Shown: piece by piece, positions 51,763 through 60,753 of the stretch | Position numbering within the stretch: position 1 is the stretch's first letter | Layout: each line of letters opens with the position of its first letter | DNA from: CADEDV01 sp964596345 | Lineage (GTDB): Bacteria; Bacteroidota; Bacteroidia; Chitinophagales; Chitinophagaceae | Reading direction: 5' to 3' | DNA: 64,000 bases | Assembly (NCBI GenBank): GCA_964596345.1 | Contig: CAZQSZ010000004.1 | Location: 248,001 to 312,000 of the forward strand | Made by a program: the position numbers and the translations under genes | Notes under the pieces: model-generated | Database searches by the model: none | Seen by the model: the letters and a program-made list of their open reading frames with translations, nothing else | What the model was told of the DNA's origin: nothing

Positions 51763-54700
51763 TTAGAAATCAAATCCCATCGCAAAATACCACATCGGCT
51801 TACCCCTGAATACCCCTTTCAGTTCCCAGGCGGCATCCAGCCGGAGGAAATAACCTAGCAAAGTACTTCTTGCACCAAAACCATAGCCGCCGGCAAATGG
51901 ACCAATGCCGCCTGCTTTGATCTGCACCGATACAGGAATATTTGGTTGAGAGTAGATCACACCGGGTCTTTCAATATCCAGCGGGCTGCCTGTCCAGGCT
52001 GCACCCAAATCAAGGAACTGAACGATCTGGAAATTCCGGAGAAACGCATTATTGATCGGTTTATTAAATAAGGTAGTGAAAACAGGTACCCTTATTTCAC
52101 TGTTGATCACAAAGGCATTATTACCATTTGATACATTTTGTGAGAACCCTCTCAGGTTGACAGCCAGTGATTGGTAAGTATAGGTAACATTCGGATCCGG
52201 CTGGTTCGCATTATTGAATTTGGGTGAGAACCAGTTGTCAACACCTCCTAAATAATAGATCACTTTCTGATCACCCCAGGAAAAATCACCGGCGGCACGG
52301 ACAGCCCAGATTGCATTGCGGTAAATAGGTAAGTAATGACGGGCATCAAAACCTACGTTGAAGATCAGTTTACCATCTGTAACCTCATCGCTCTTTATCT
52401 GGGTAAAGAAATCGGTGAAGATCTTATACCGTAAGCCTTTCCAGATATTGGTGGCCGGGTTCATGGTATTATCATATACATACTCCATGCTCAGCTGGCC
52501 GTAGGTGGTTTTGAAATCGGGTTCTTCCAGCAACTGGCGGTTCAGCGATTTAAAAGAAATGCGGTTGAAACGGGGTCCCACCGATGCACGAAGACTGCGG
52601 ATCCTGTCTAACGGGTATCTTAAGTTGGCGAGATAATAAGTTTCAAATTCTTTGGCCACATCATAATCGATCACCTGCCGGTAATAAGTGATGCCCCAGT
52701 CCAACCGTTTGCGCTGGTTGGTAAAATTGAAGAACACATCATTGTCCACCAGGTTGGAAGCAATGCGGATACCACCGGTGAATTTATAATCTTCCATCAG
52801 GTCGGATGTTCCCATCCGGATCAGGCCATTGAATGAATTACCATTGGATAAATACACGGGACCTGCACCACCGGCATAAGGCTGGAATTTATTAATGGTC
52901 AGTACCGTGTTGTTAAAACCGGATACTACATAATCCGTAAAATATTTCGGCGGACGGTATTCATACACTTTTGCTTTGCGCAATACTGTTTCTTTCATTT
53001 CAGCACCGGCATCCATTACTTTACCTGGTTCAGCAGTGGCCGAATCTTTCTTGTCATCCTGGAACTCACTTTGGAAAAAGTCGTTTTGCTTTTTCACGGA
53101 ATCCTGCACAACCGGGATATAGTTGGTTGTTTTACCGATGGCTTTCTTTTCTTCTTCCATCAGTTTCTTGACATATTCCGTAGGCCGGGCCGATACATTG
53201 CGGCGGCGCAATACGTTCTCATCCACTTTTAAGCGGTATAATAATTTCACATCACCCAGTTTCACCACTTCACTCACCTGCTGGTTATCACCGGCTGTTC
53301 TGGTTTCCAATAAACTGCTCTGGTAATTCGTCAGCGGGAATACATAAGCTGAATCATTGGTCACGGAAACAAAACCAACCGAGTCAATATCTGTTTTATC
53401 CCATTCCCGCAACACACTATCCACTTCATTGACCGGCGGGTTGCGCAATACTTCATCACCAATAAAGACCAGAGTATCCAAACCAGCTCTTTCGGTACGG
53501 AAGAAACCGGCATAGCGGTTATTCACCCCGTTCTCATCACTTACAAAAGTGAAGTGCGACATATTATACTGCGAAGGATAACGGGCATTACCATAGCGGA
53601 GGTTACTAAGCTGTGATATTTGTTTGAAATCAGATTTATTCCAGTTATCAACTAAGAAGATATTAAAACGCTTTGAAGGCAAGGAATCATCACTGCTTTC
53701 GGCCATGGCATGAGGACGGTTGCTGGAGAAAATGATACCGGTCTTATTCGGGAAAGCCACAAAAGAAGGGTCCAGGTCATCGTACACATCATTCGTTACC
53801 TGGTCATAGGTTTGTTTGTCGATCTTATACACATATACATCCGTTTGACCACTGCGGACAGCACTCATCAGCAGGGTGTTATTATCCAGCATGTATTTCA
53901 TATCCTGCACCTGGTCAAACATGGGCAGTTCCTGCTTCACTGTTTTGATCCGGTTCACTACATCATACACAAACAGTTTCACTTTGCCTTCCTGGCTATA
54001 CAAAACAGCGAGGCGGCTGCCTTTGCCATCCCAGGCCAAAATAGGATAGTTGGGATTTTTTTCTTCCTCCCTGGTGCGTGAACCAAACTTCAATAATACT
54101 TTACGGCTTACAAAATTTTCCATCAGCACCACGGAGTAAACACCCTGTTTGAATTCCACCACGGCATAGGTAAAGCTTCTCGGCACCGGGTTCGCATTGA
54201 AACGGATAAAATCTTTCTTCCCGATCTCTTCGCTGATGGACATCTGTCCTTTCGGGTTATTGCGGCGGCTGCGCAGGTCTTTGAAATAATTCTGCGGCAC
54301 TTCCAGCATAAAATCTTTCAGCAGGTCCTTGAATTTTTTCTTCGCTACTTTCTGGGACGCATTATTCAGGTTGCGGTAGATACGGGCCAGGTAAAAGAAA
54401 TAGGTCACTTTGCTTTTACCATATTTATCGGCAATATATTTCCAGAAGCCATGACCGGCCAGGTTGGGTTTCTCAAAAGCAAACTGGTAAAAATTATTGT
54501 ATTTGCCCGACAACATCGTGGAGCGGAGGTCATCATCTAATGAAGGGCTCCAGGGTTCGGCGGCGTATTCAATATAACCATCGATCAGCCACTGGGGCAG
54601 GTCCAGCAAAGCCTGGTTGGCAGCAAATTCACCCAGGTCATCTCCAAAGAGGATATTATCCACCAGCATCTTGGCAATGCCCTGGCGGATCTGGCGGCGG

Positions 54701-55107
54701 AGGTTATCATGGTTGCCGTCAAAAAAGACGATCATCTTATTATTCACCAGCTTGGTGGTACCGCCTGTATTCTGCCAGTCAATATTCATCCCGATATTGG
54801 ACTGCTGCATTTCGTCAAAATTGTTATACACCACCACGTTGGCCCGGCGCTGCAGGCCATACTCCACGAACTCTTCAATACCGGCCAGTTCATTTTCGGC
54901 CACCTGTGCCACGTATTTACCCAGTCCCAGCCCGTCCTGGCTGAAATAAGTATTGAAGTTTTCAGTCTGGTAATATTTCCAATTGAATTTCTGGTATTGC
55001 ACCCTGTTCTTTCCAAACTCCACAGTGCTGACCTGTGCAGTGGTTTTCATAGCGGCGAAAACGATAAGACAGGCAATCAGGCTGGATACTTTCTTCATAA
55101 ATCTCAA
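51763..55107 (-). CDS. Tol/BamA-like outer membrane protein with degenerate peptidase and PD40 propeller
   Basis: The 1114-residue protein has a signal peptide, an N-terminal peptidase-MA-like region (LPQWLIDGYIEYAAEPW about residue 170) where the usual HExxH helix is replaced by RRQIRQGIAKMLVDN, then a PD40/TolB-like propeller (NYPILAWDGKGSRLAVLYSQ, DDLDPSFVAFPNKTGIIFSSNRP), and a C-terminal Omp85/surface antigen barrel ending in an aromatic residue (YFAMGFDF). The barrel shows NAFVINSEIRVPVFTTLFN and LDLGAAWTGSP. It is probably an outer membrane assembly or transport factor with a non-catalytic periplasmic domain. Its function is unknown. Confidence 0.85.
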   Translation of the reverse strand: MRFMKKVSSLIACLIVFAAMKTTAQVSTVEFGKNRVQYQKFNWKYYQTENFNTYFSQDGLGLGKYVAQVAENELAGIEEFVEYGLQRRANVVVYNNFDEMQQSNIGMNIDWQNTGGTTKLVNNKMIVFFDGNHDNLRRQIRQGIAKMLVDNILFGDDLGEFAANQALLDLPQWLIDGYIEYAAEPWSPSLDDDLRSTMLSGKYNNFYQFAFEKPNLAGHGFWKYIADKYGKSKVTYFFYLARIYRNLNNASQKVAKKKFKDLLKDFMLEVPQNYFKDLRSRRNNPKGQMSISEEIGKKDFIRFNANPVPRSFTYAVVEFKQGVYSVVLMENFVSRKVLLKFGSRTREEEKNPNYPILAWDGKGSRLAVLYSQEGKVKLFVYDVVNRIKTVKQELPMFDQVQDMKYMLDNNTLLMSAVRSGQTDVYVYKIDKQTYDQVTNDVYDDLDPSFVAFPNKTGIIFSSNRPHAMAESSDDSLPSKRFNIFLVDNWNKSDFKQISQLSNLRYGNARYPSQYNMSHFTFVSDENGVNNRYAGFFRTERAGLDTLVFIGDEVLRNPPVNEVDSVLREWDKTDIDSVGFVSVTNDSAYVFPLTNYQSSLLETRTAGDNQQVSEVVKLGDVKLLYRLKVDENVLRRRNVSARPTEYVKKLMEEEKKAIGKTTNYIPVVQDSVKKQNDFFQSEFQDDKKDSATAEPGKVMDAGAEMKETVLRKAKVYEYRPPKYFTDYVVSGFNNTVLTINKFQPYAGGAGPVYLSNGNSFNGLIRMGTSDLMEDYKFTGGIRIASNLVDNDVFFNFTNQRKRLDWGITYYRQVIDYDVAKEFETYYLANLRYPLDRIRSLRASVGPRFNRISFKSLNRQLLEEPDFKTTYGQLSMEYVYDNTMNPATNIWKGLRYKIFTDFFTQIKSDEVTDGKLIFNVGFDARHYLPIYRNAIWAVRAAGDFSWGDQKVIYYLGGVDNWFSPKFNNANQPDPNVTYTYQSLAVNLRGFSQNVSNGNNAFVINSEIRVPVFTTLFNKPINNAFLRNFQIVQFLDLGAAWTGSPLDIERPGVIYSQPNIPVSVQIKAGGIGPFAGGYGFGARSTLLGYFLRLDAAWELKGVFRGKPMWYFAMGFDF

Positions 55108-55245
55108 TTCAGTTTCTATATATCTGGTTAATCGTTCTTTTCTTCATTCCGTTGCTTGGCAGCCGGCGATTTTTGAAAACTTTACAGGATCGGCAGGGTT
55201 GCACTATTCAATAATCATGCAAAGCTCCACACGATCAATAGCCGT

Positions 55246-55253
55246 TATCTTTG
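55246..55253 (+). promoter_or_regulatory. Promoter -7 element for the MBL hydrolase gene
   Basis: TATCTTTG is an exact TAnnTTTG match, 43 bp before the start codon at 55297. Confidence 0.45.
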
Positions 55254-55296
55254 CTGCCGGGAATTACCCGATTTTAAAATTACGGAAAAACCATCC

Positions 55297-55941
55297 ATGT
55301 TAGTTGTTAAGTCATTCACTTTTAGTCCCGTTCAGGAGAATACCTATGTTTTGTATAACGAACAGAAGCAGTGCTGCATTATTGACCCGGGCTGTTATTT
55401 TCCGGAGGAAAGGGACGAATTAAAAACGGGTATTGAAAAGACAGGCCTGAGCCCCGTTTTGCTGCTCAATACCCACTGCCACCTGGACCATGTTTTCGGC
55501 AATAAATTCGTTCACGACACCTGGGGGCTGCAACTCCACCTCCATGAAAAAGAAAAACCGGTGCTGGACTTTGCGCCCCAATCCGGCCAGGCGTGGCAAC
55601 TGCCTTTCGACAATTACGAGGGGCCGTTGGTTTATTTACAAGAGGGAGAAATTATAAAAATAGGTGAGGAGGAAATGGAAGTGCTGTTCACCCCCGGCCA
55701 TTCACCCGGCAGTATCTCTTTTTACCATGCCGCCGGTGGTTTTGTGATTGGGGGCGATGTATTATTTAATGGCAGTATCGGCCGCACCGACCTGCCCGGC
55801 GGCAGTTATGCAACCCTGGTCAACAGTATCCAGACCCGGTTCTTTACCCTGCCGGATGAAACCAAGGTATATTCCGGGCATGGCCCGGTAACAACGGTGG
55901 GTTTTGAGAAACAAAACAATCCTTTTGTAAAACTATATTAG
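55297..55941 (+). CDS. MBL-fold metallo-hydrolase (glyoxalase II-like)
   Basis: The 214-residue hydrolase has the zinc motif NTHCHLDHVFGN (HxHxDH), FTPGHSPGSISFY, GGDVLFNGSIGRTDLPGG and YSGHGPVTTVGFEKQNNPF. These are the metal-binding elements of the hydroxyacylglutathione hydrolase / GloB-like family. It may cleave a thioester or act as a general MBL hydrolase; Bacteroidota lack glutathione in most cases, so the substrate is unclear. Confidence 0.9.
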   Translation: MLVVKSFTFSPVQENTYVLYNEQKQCCIIDPGCYFPEERDELKTGIEKTGLSPVLLLNTHCHLDHVFGNKFVHDTWGLQLHLHEKEKPVLDFAPQSGQAWQLPFDNYEGPLVYLQEGEIIKIGEEEMEVLFTPGHSPGSISFYHAAGGFVIGGDVLFNGSIGRTDLPGGSYATLVNSIQTRFFTLPDETKVYSGHGPVTTVGFEKQNNPFVKLY

Positions 55942-55951
55942 CGGTGTACTT

Positions 55952-56034
55952 CTACCTCCCATTTATGGAGAGGGGTTGGGGTGAGGTAGTTTTGGGAACT
56001 TGTATTTGTGAGTTGCAATATGCAATTCACAAAT
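55952..56034. repeat. Palindromic repeats between the MBL and lipoprotein genes
   Basis: Two inverted repeats lie side by side. The first, CTACCTC (55952-55958) / GAGGTAG (55983-55989), encloses GGAGAGGGGTTGGGG. The second is a 14-bp stem ATTTGTGAGTTGCA (56004-56017) / TGCAATTCACAAAT (56021-56034) with one G-T pair. The core AGGGGTTGGGG recurs (minus strand) in the N-terminal codons of argH. The genes on both sides are convergent, so the second hairpin may also stop transcription. Confidence 0.6.
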
Positions 56035-56050
56035 TTCCTTCACTGTGTTA

Positions 56051-56701
56051 CTATCTTGAAAAGACAGGAATATGTACCTCGGCATTTGTTATGGTTAACA
56101 TATCATATGTAACACCAGGAAGACAGTTCTCCGTACTATAAAGTTTACAGGAGAAACGGGCTGTCCAGATTTTTTGGTAAGGTTTATCAGGAGCGGCGTT
56201 TGCTAATGCAACAGACTCAAAACTACTCCCGTTTTGATCACTAATTCTTAAATCTGAGGTCCAGTTCCTGCCATTTTCATCAGTATAGTTAATGATTACA
56301 CCGTCATTAACAGGATCGCCAATCTTAATTCTGTTAGAACCATATGGTAATAGGCCGGGATTAAGCCAGGATTTAATGAGGGTATAGTCATTCATTTTTG
56401 AAGCCCGGGTAAATGCGATCATTATCGAATTAGAGAACCCGGATGTTTTTGTAACTACCCTGGCATTCATATCAAGTTGTTTACAAAGGTCATTTACACA
56501 ATCATCTGTAAGAATCCCAATTCCACTTTCATTCATCAGGTTAGTTATCTTGAAGGCAGGTGTATTAACAGAAGACCAGTTTGCAGCAGCAGTATTAATA
56601 GTTCCTTTAAAATAAAACTCATCCGCAGGTGAATCAGCATCATTTTCTTTTGTACAGCTGAATACTGCCAAGAGAAGTAAAAATGGGACAATTTTTTTCA
56701 T
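56051..56701 (-). CDS. Hypothetical lipoprotein
   Basis: The 216-residue protein has a lipoprotein signal (MKKIVPFLLLLAVFSC, Cys16) and no other recognised domain. The mature part is a predicted beta-rich globule with two Cys pairs (TDDCVNDLCKQLD near 63-67, and FSCKLYSTENCLPG near 185). Similar Bacteroidota lipoproteins are common and mostly uncharacterised. It starts at ATG 56699-56701. Confidence 0.7.
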   Translation of the reverse strand: MKKIVPFLLLLAVFSCTKENDADSPADEFYFKGTINTAAANWSSVNTPAFKITNLMNESGIGILTDDCVNDLCKQLDMNARVVTKTSGFSNSIMIAFTRASKMNDYTLIKSWLNPGLLPYGSNRIKIGDPVNDGVIINYTDENGRNWTSDLRISDQNGSSFESVALANAAPDKPYQKIWTARFSCKLYSTENCLPGVTYDMLTITNAEVHIPVFSR

Positions 56702-56777
56702 AAAAAATGGTTTATGCTTATAAAGCTATACAAAAAACCGGTTTGCTCAAAAGGAAAAGCGACAGATAAGTGTTTTT

Positions 56778-58331
56778 TTATTTTATAAACCTCCCAATCA
56801 CCGGCATCTTCGCCAATTCCTTTCTTTCAATCTTCGCTACAAAAAGAGCAAACAGGGTTAATAGTAAGGTAGCTGTTCCAAAGTTGAACCAGTTGTTATC
56901 CCAGAGATACACCAACCCGCGGTGAAAACCATAGACCAGGATCACCAGCACTAAATAAGCGATCAGTTTTTTCCGGGCATAGGGAACCGGGTAATGTTTT
57001 TGTCCCAGCGTATAGCTCACGATCATCATAAACAGGTAGCAGGCAAAGGTTGCGATGGCAGCACCGAGGTAATGCAGCCGCGGAATAAGAATAATATTGA
57101 GTACGATAGTAATGGCTGCACCGCCGAGTGTAATAAAGGCACCGGTCATATTCTTATGCGTCAGCTTGTACCAGATACTGAGGTTATAATAAATACCAAG
57201 AAAAACATTGCCTAAGGCCAGCAGGGGGACAATGCTCAATCCTTCCACCCATTTAGGTTTGTCAATCGCTTCAAAGAACCAGGCAAATACATCAATGTAC
57301 AGGCTGATGAAGAGGAACATAAAGCAGCAGGCGATCACAAAGAACTTCATGATCCGGGCATAGGTTTTTGGCGCATTCTCTTCCTTGCTCTGGCTGAAGA
57401 AGAAAGGCTCAGCGGCCATCCGGAAAGCCTGTATCATGATGGTAATAAGAACAGCTAACCGGTAGATATTGCCAAAAATACCCAGCTCATGTTTCGCCTG
57501 TTCTTCGGGCAGGTCCACCACATGCTGGTAGATCAGCCGGCTCAGCATATCATTCACCATCCCGCCCATACCCACAATGATCAGCGGGTAGGCATAGTGC
57601 ATCACTTTTTTCCAGAGAATGGGATCAAAGCGGAAGCGGATCTGCATAAACTCTTTGCGGAGTAATATAAAAGTGAGGATGCTCCCGGCCAGGTTACCGA
57701 TCAGGTAATAGCCAATGCCGATCTTGTCGTTATAAAAAGTTCCCAGGAAACTATTGGGGTGTTTGGCCACATAGCCGGGTATGATGCCGAGAAATAAAAT
57801 AACCACCGTAATATTTACTAATACTCCCGCAAGAGTCGCAAAGGCATAGCGTTTGGGCCGGTTTTCCTGCCGCAGTCTCGCAAAAGCCAAAGTACTGATG
57901 GCATCAAAGAAAATGATAGCTGCCATCCAGGTAATATATTCAGGATGCTTATCCAGGTTAGCCCATTGTGCAATATTGTCTTTGAAAAGTAATAGCAGGC
58001 CGGTAAAGAAAACGGTGGAACCGATCAGGGAAAGGGACAGGGTACTGTACAGGCGTTGTTGCTCCATATCCCGGGAAAAACGGAAATAAGCGGTTTCCAG
58101 TCCGTACGTGAATAATACATTCAGGAAAGGAATGATGGCATAAACCTGTGTCAGGTCAGCCGTTTTGGAAGGCTGTGCAAAGATCAGCGGCAGGGTCAGG
58201 TTCATGATATAACCAAGAAAACGCCGGGCGATGGTGGGTACACCATACCACATTGTTTGCCCCGCCAGTTTTTTGATGCCGCTCAAAAGGATTGGAAATT
58301 TATTCAGCAAATGTAATCGTTGGTCGCCCAA
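56778..58331 (-). CDS. Polysaccharide flippase (Wzx/MATE-like)
   Basis: The membrane protein (517 residues from a TTG at 58329-58331; a shorter form from Met27 is possible) has about fourteen hydrophobic helices, with IPFLNVLFTYGLETAYFRFSRD, IFFDAISTLAFARLRQENRPKRYAFATLAGVLVNI and GLSIVPLLALGNVFLGIYYNLSIWYKL. These match polysaccharide biosynthesis flippases of the MOP superfamily, which move lipid-linked sugars across the inner membrane. No glycosyltransferase genes are next to it, so it is an isolated member. Confidence 0.85.
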   Translation of the reverse strand: MGDQRLHLLNKFPILLSGIKKLAGQTMWYGVPTIARRFLGYIMNLTLPLIFAQPSKTADLTQVYAIIPFLNVLFTYGLETAYFRFSRDMEQQRLYSTLSLSLIGSTVFFTGLLLLFKDNIAQWANLDKHPEYITWMAAIIFFDAISTLAFARLRQENRPKRYAFATLAGVLVNITVVILFLGIIPGYVAKHPNSFLGTFYNDKIGIGYYLIGNLAGSILTFILLRKEFMQIRFRFDPILWKKVMHYAYPLIIVGMGGMVNDMLSRLIYQHVVDLPEEQAKHELGIFGNIYRLAVLITIMIQAFRMAAEPFFFSQSKEENAPKTYARIMKFFVIACCFMFLFISLYIDVFAWFFEAIDKPKWVEGLSIVPLLALGNVFLGIYYNLSIWYKLTHKNMTGAFITLGGAAITIVLNIILIPRLHYLGAAIATFACYLFMMIVSYTLGQKHYPVPYARKKLIAYLVLVILVYGFHRGLVYLWDNNWFNFGTATLLLTLFALFVAKIERKELAKMPVIGRFIK

Positions 58332-58360
58332 AAAACGAATAGCCTGTTTTCTTTAACGTG

Positions 58361-58393
58361 TTTGCAACGCATTTTGTCTTTGGGCTATCTTTG
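58361..58393 (+). promoter_or_regulatory. Promoter of the secreted coiled-coil protein gene
   Basis: TTTG (58361-58364), 21 nt, TATCTTTG (58386-58393): both Bacteroidota elements match exactly with good spacing, 17 bp before the ATG at 58411. Confidence 0.7.
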
Positions 58394-58410
58394 TTCCAAA
58401 TTTTATTGCT

Positions 58411-59073
58411 ATGATCAAAAATTCATTTTTACTGGCTGTTCTTAGTTTTTTAGCAGTACCTGTTTTCTCCCAGGCCTATGAAGCCAAAACAGAATACAGC
58501 AAGAAAAAGCAGGATGCTTTTGCTATTGATTATGCGTATTCACCCGAAGCGGTGGAGAATGCCATCATCCAGCGGATGGAAAAACTGGGCTATAAGGCCA
58601 GGGAAGAAAAAGGCATTTTCAATAAGGACAAAGGATTTTTGGTGTTTAAGAATGCGTTTATCACAGATATCAGCAGCAGCAGCATGGATTATATGATCAA
58701 AGTGGAAAGAAAGAGCCGCAAAGAGAAAGACGAAGCGGTGATCTATATGATCATCATGAAAGATGGTAACAACGCTAAAGCCGGTTTTGAAGCCTATGAT
58801 GTGGAAAGGGCCAAATCCTTTTTGAATAACCTGTTGCCTGATGTGGAAGCGGCGAATTTGGAATTACAGATCAAAGCCCAGGAAGAAGTGGTGCTGAAGG
58901 CGGAGAAAAAATTCCGTGGCCTGCAGGATGATAAAAAAAACATGGAAGAAAAGATCAGGAAACTGCAGGAAGATATCAAGGCTAATGAAAGAGACCAGGA
59001 AGCCACCCAGGCGGATATCACCAACCAGAAAGTGAACCTGGAAAACCTGAAAGGGAAAAGAGTAAAAATGTAA
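58411..59073 (+). CDS. Secreted protein with C-terminal coiled coil, function unknown
   Basis: The 220-residue protein has a signal peptide (MIKNSFLLAVLSFLAVPVFSQ), a small globular domain (about 25-145, DAFAIDYAYSPEAVENAIIQ) and a long coiled coil rich in Lys and Glu (about 150-218). The gene is preceded by a strong promoter and converges with the peroxidase gene, with a 1-bp gap. Homologues are found in related bacteria without known function. Confidence 0.75.
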   Translation: MIKNSFLLAVLSFLAVPVFSQAYEAKTEYSKKKQDAFAIDYAYSPEAVENAIIQRMEKLGYKAREEKGIFNKDKGFLVFKNAFITDISSSSMDYMIKVERKSRKEKDEAVIYMIIMKDGNNAKAGFEAYDVERAKSFLNNLLPDVEAANLELQIKAQEEVVLKAEKKFRGLQDDKKNMEEKIRKLQEDIKANERDQEATQADITNQKVNLENLKGKRVKM

Positions 59074-59074
59074 A

Positions 59075-60118
59075 TTATTGCGGTGCTGCCCAGCGGGTAT
59101 CGTGTAAAATAGAAGAGTCTGTCAGTGTACGCAGAAACAAAGCTAGGTCAATAGCCTGGCTGTTTGTTATGTTGAGGCCACCGGCCACTAAGGGATCGGT
59201 GGTACTGCTCAGCTGAACACCGGTGCGGTAATGATTGATACACTGGGCTAATGTATTAAATCGTCCGTCGTGCATATAGTTCGATGAAATATACACGTTG
59301 CGGAGTGTCGGCACTTTGAATTTCAATGAATCGGAAGATTGACCGGTGATGCGTATTCTTCCATAATCCTTCAGGAACGGATCCACCGGCAGGCCGATAT
59401 TCCGGTAGCTGTAATCGGTAAACAGCGGTTCGGGATGACAACCGGCGCAGCTGGTTTTGAACAACTGGTATCCATTTTCTTCCTGCACAGAAAAACTTAC
59501 TTCGCCTCTTTTGTATTTATCATATTTGGAATTAGCAACAGTAATATAACCCGTAAACTGCGCTAATGCTTTTTGAATATGAATCGGTAAAATCTCATCC
59601 GTGTAGAATACTTTCTTGAACATCACCCGGTAATAATTATCGTCCTTGATCTTACGGATCACCCGGTTAAAGGTTTCGCCCATTTCCAAACCGCCGGTGA
59701 TGGGATGCACGGATTCTTCCACTAAGGAATTGAACTCCCCATCCCAGTGAAAACTTGTATTCCAGGCAAGATTGAGTAAGGGTGGTGCATTGCGTAATGT
59801 ATGTGATTCAAAAACACCATGGCTCCGGTCATGCTCGTACGTGCCGAAAGAACCTACCTGCTGGTGACAAGAGGCGCAGGGATGCAGGTTATCGGCCGAG
59901 AGGCGAACATCATAAAATAATTTACGGCCCAGTTCGAAACCTTCCTGTGTTAAGGGATTGTCTGCATACTGGTAAACCGGTGCAGGAAAGCCAGCCGGGA
60001 TGATCTGCTGCAAAGTAGTTGGACTATTAAGACCGGGCTTATTACAGGAGCCAGCTATATAGGCCATCAAAAAAATGACAGGAAGAAGAAAGGATATGGT
60101 CAGCAGGCTTTTTCGCAC
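59075..60118 (-). CDS. Di-heme cytochrome c peroxidase (MauG/CcpA family) lipoprotein
   Basis: The 347-residue protein has a lipoprotein signal (MAYIAGSC), two heme-binding sites, CASCHQ and CAGCHP, and the typical LFYDVRLSADNLHPCASCHQ and APPLLNLAWNTSFHWDG regions. It reduces hydrogen peroxide or works as a MauG-like oxidase in the periplasm; the former is more common. It starts with GTG at 60116-60118. Confidence 0.88.
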   Translation of the reverse strand: MRKSLLTISFLLPVIFLMAYIAGSCNKPGLNSPTTLQQIIPAGFPAPVYQYADNPLTQEGFELGRKLFYDVRLSADNLHPCASCHQQVGSFGTYEHDRSHGVFESHTLRNAPPLLNLAWNTSFHWDGEFNSLVEESVHPITGGLEMGETFNRVIRKIKDDNYYRVMFKKVFYTDEILPIHIQKALAQFTGYITVANSKYDKYKRGEVSFSVQEENGYQLFKTSCAGCHPEPLFTDYSYRNIGLPVDPFLKDYGRIRITGQSSDSLKFKVPTLRNVYISSNYMHDGRFNTLAQCINHYRTGVQLSSTTDPLVAGGLNITNSQAIDLALFLRTLTDSSILHDTRWAAPQ

Positions 60119-60153
60119 AGGGTGAAATTGAACAGCTAATTTACAAATTGTTT

Positions 60154-60296
60154 CCCACGAATCTGCCTGCCGGTAGGCAGGGGCACAAAGGTCACCAGGG
60201 CTTAGTCCTTAATACTACTGTGTTATGAATTCTGAAAAGCAGGCTACGCATCAGGACGTTATCTATATTCCTTTGTGTACTTGGTGCTTTTGTGGG
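60154..60296. repeat. Intergenic element with imperfect inverted ends and an internal palindrome
   Basis: The left end (about 60154-60200: CCCACGA..., then CACAAAGGTCACCAGGG) and the right end (60271-60296: CTTTGTGTACTTGGTGCTTT then TGTGGG) are imperfect inverted copies. The left end contains a near-perfect palindrome CTGCCTGCCGGTAGGCAG (60163-60180). The layout resembles a decayed interspersed repeat of the kind common in Bacteroidota intergenic regions. No coding frame is seen. Confidence 0.5.
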
Positions 60297-60298
60297 AA

Positions 60299-60721
60299 CT
60301 AATAACTATCCCTGCTGAAGTTTTGACGGCCGGCCTTGATCTCGCTTTTTCTTTTCTTGGATTCCAGCCTTCGTTCTTTAGAAGCCTTGCTGGCTTTGGT
60401 AGCGATCCGGGCTTTTTTCTTTTCCAGTGCTTTTTGTACCAGCTCGTTTATTTTCTGTACCGCTTCTTCTTTGTTGGCTAACTGGGTGCGGTGGGTTTGG
60501 GCTTTCACCTGCAAATAGCCTTCTGCATTGATGCGGTTCGCTAATTTTTCCCCGATGGTTTGTTTTTGTTCTGCCGAGAGGATAGCCGAGGAACTGATAT
60601 GAACAAAAGCGATCACTGCTGTTTCCACCTTATTGACGTTTTGCCCGCCTTTACCGCCGCTGCGGGTGGTCTGGAATTGTATTTCGGGAAGAAGATTGAT
60701 CATTTGGGTGCAGGGGTTCAT
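60299..60721 (-). CDS. arfB: Alternative ribosome-rescue factor ArfB
   Basis: The 140-residue peptidyl-tRNA hydrolase of the release factor family has the GGQ motif at residues 25-27 in SGGKGGQNVNKVETAV and a basic C-terminal tail (KKRKSEIKAGR), which binds the mRNA channel of stalled ribosomes. It frees nascent chains on ribosomes lacking a stop codon. The start could be Met1 or Met7; the former is listed. Confidence 0.92.
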   Translation of the reverse strand: MNPCTQMINLLPEIQFQTTRSGGKGGQNVNKVETAVIAFVHISSSAILSAEQKQTIGEKLANRINAEGYLQVKAQTHRTQLANKEEAVQKINELVQKALEKKKARIATKASKASKERRLESKKRKSEIKAGRQNFSRDSY

Positions 60722-60722
60722 T

Positions 60723-60730
60723 TACATTTG
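60723..60730 (+). promoter_or_regulatory. Promoter -7 element for dtd
   Basis: TACATTTG is an exact TAnnTTTG match, 23 bp before the dtd start codon. No well-spaced TTG was found upstream. Confidence 0.45.
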
Positions 60731-60753
60731 TGCAATAATCAAAGGTACAAATT

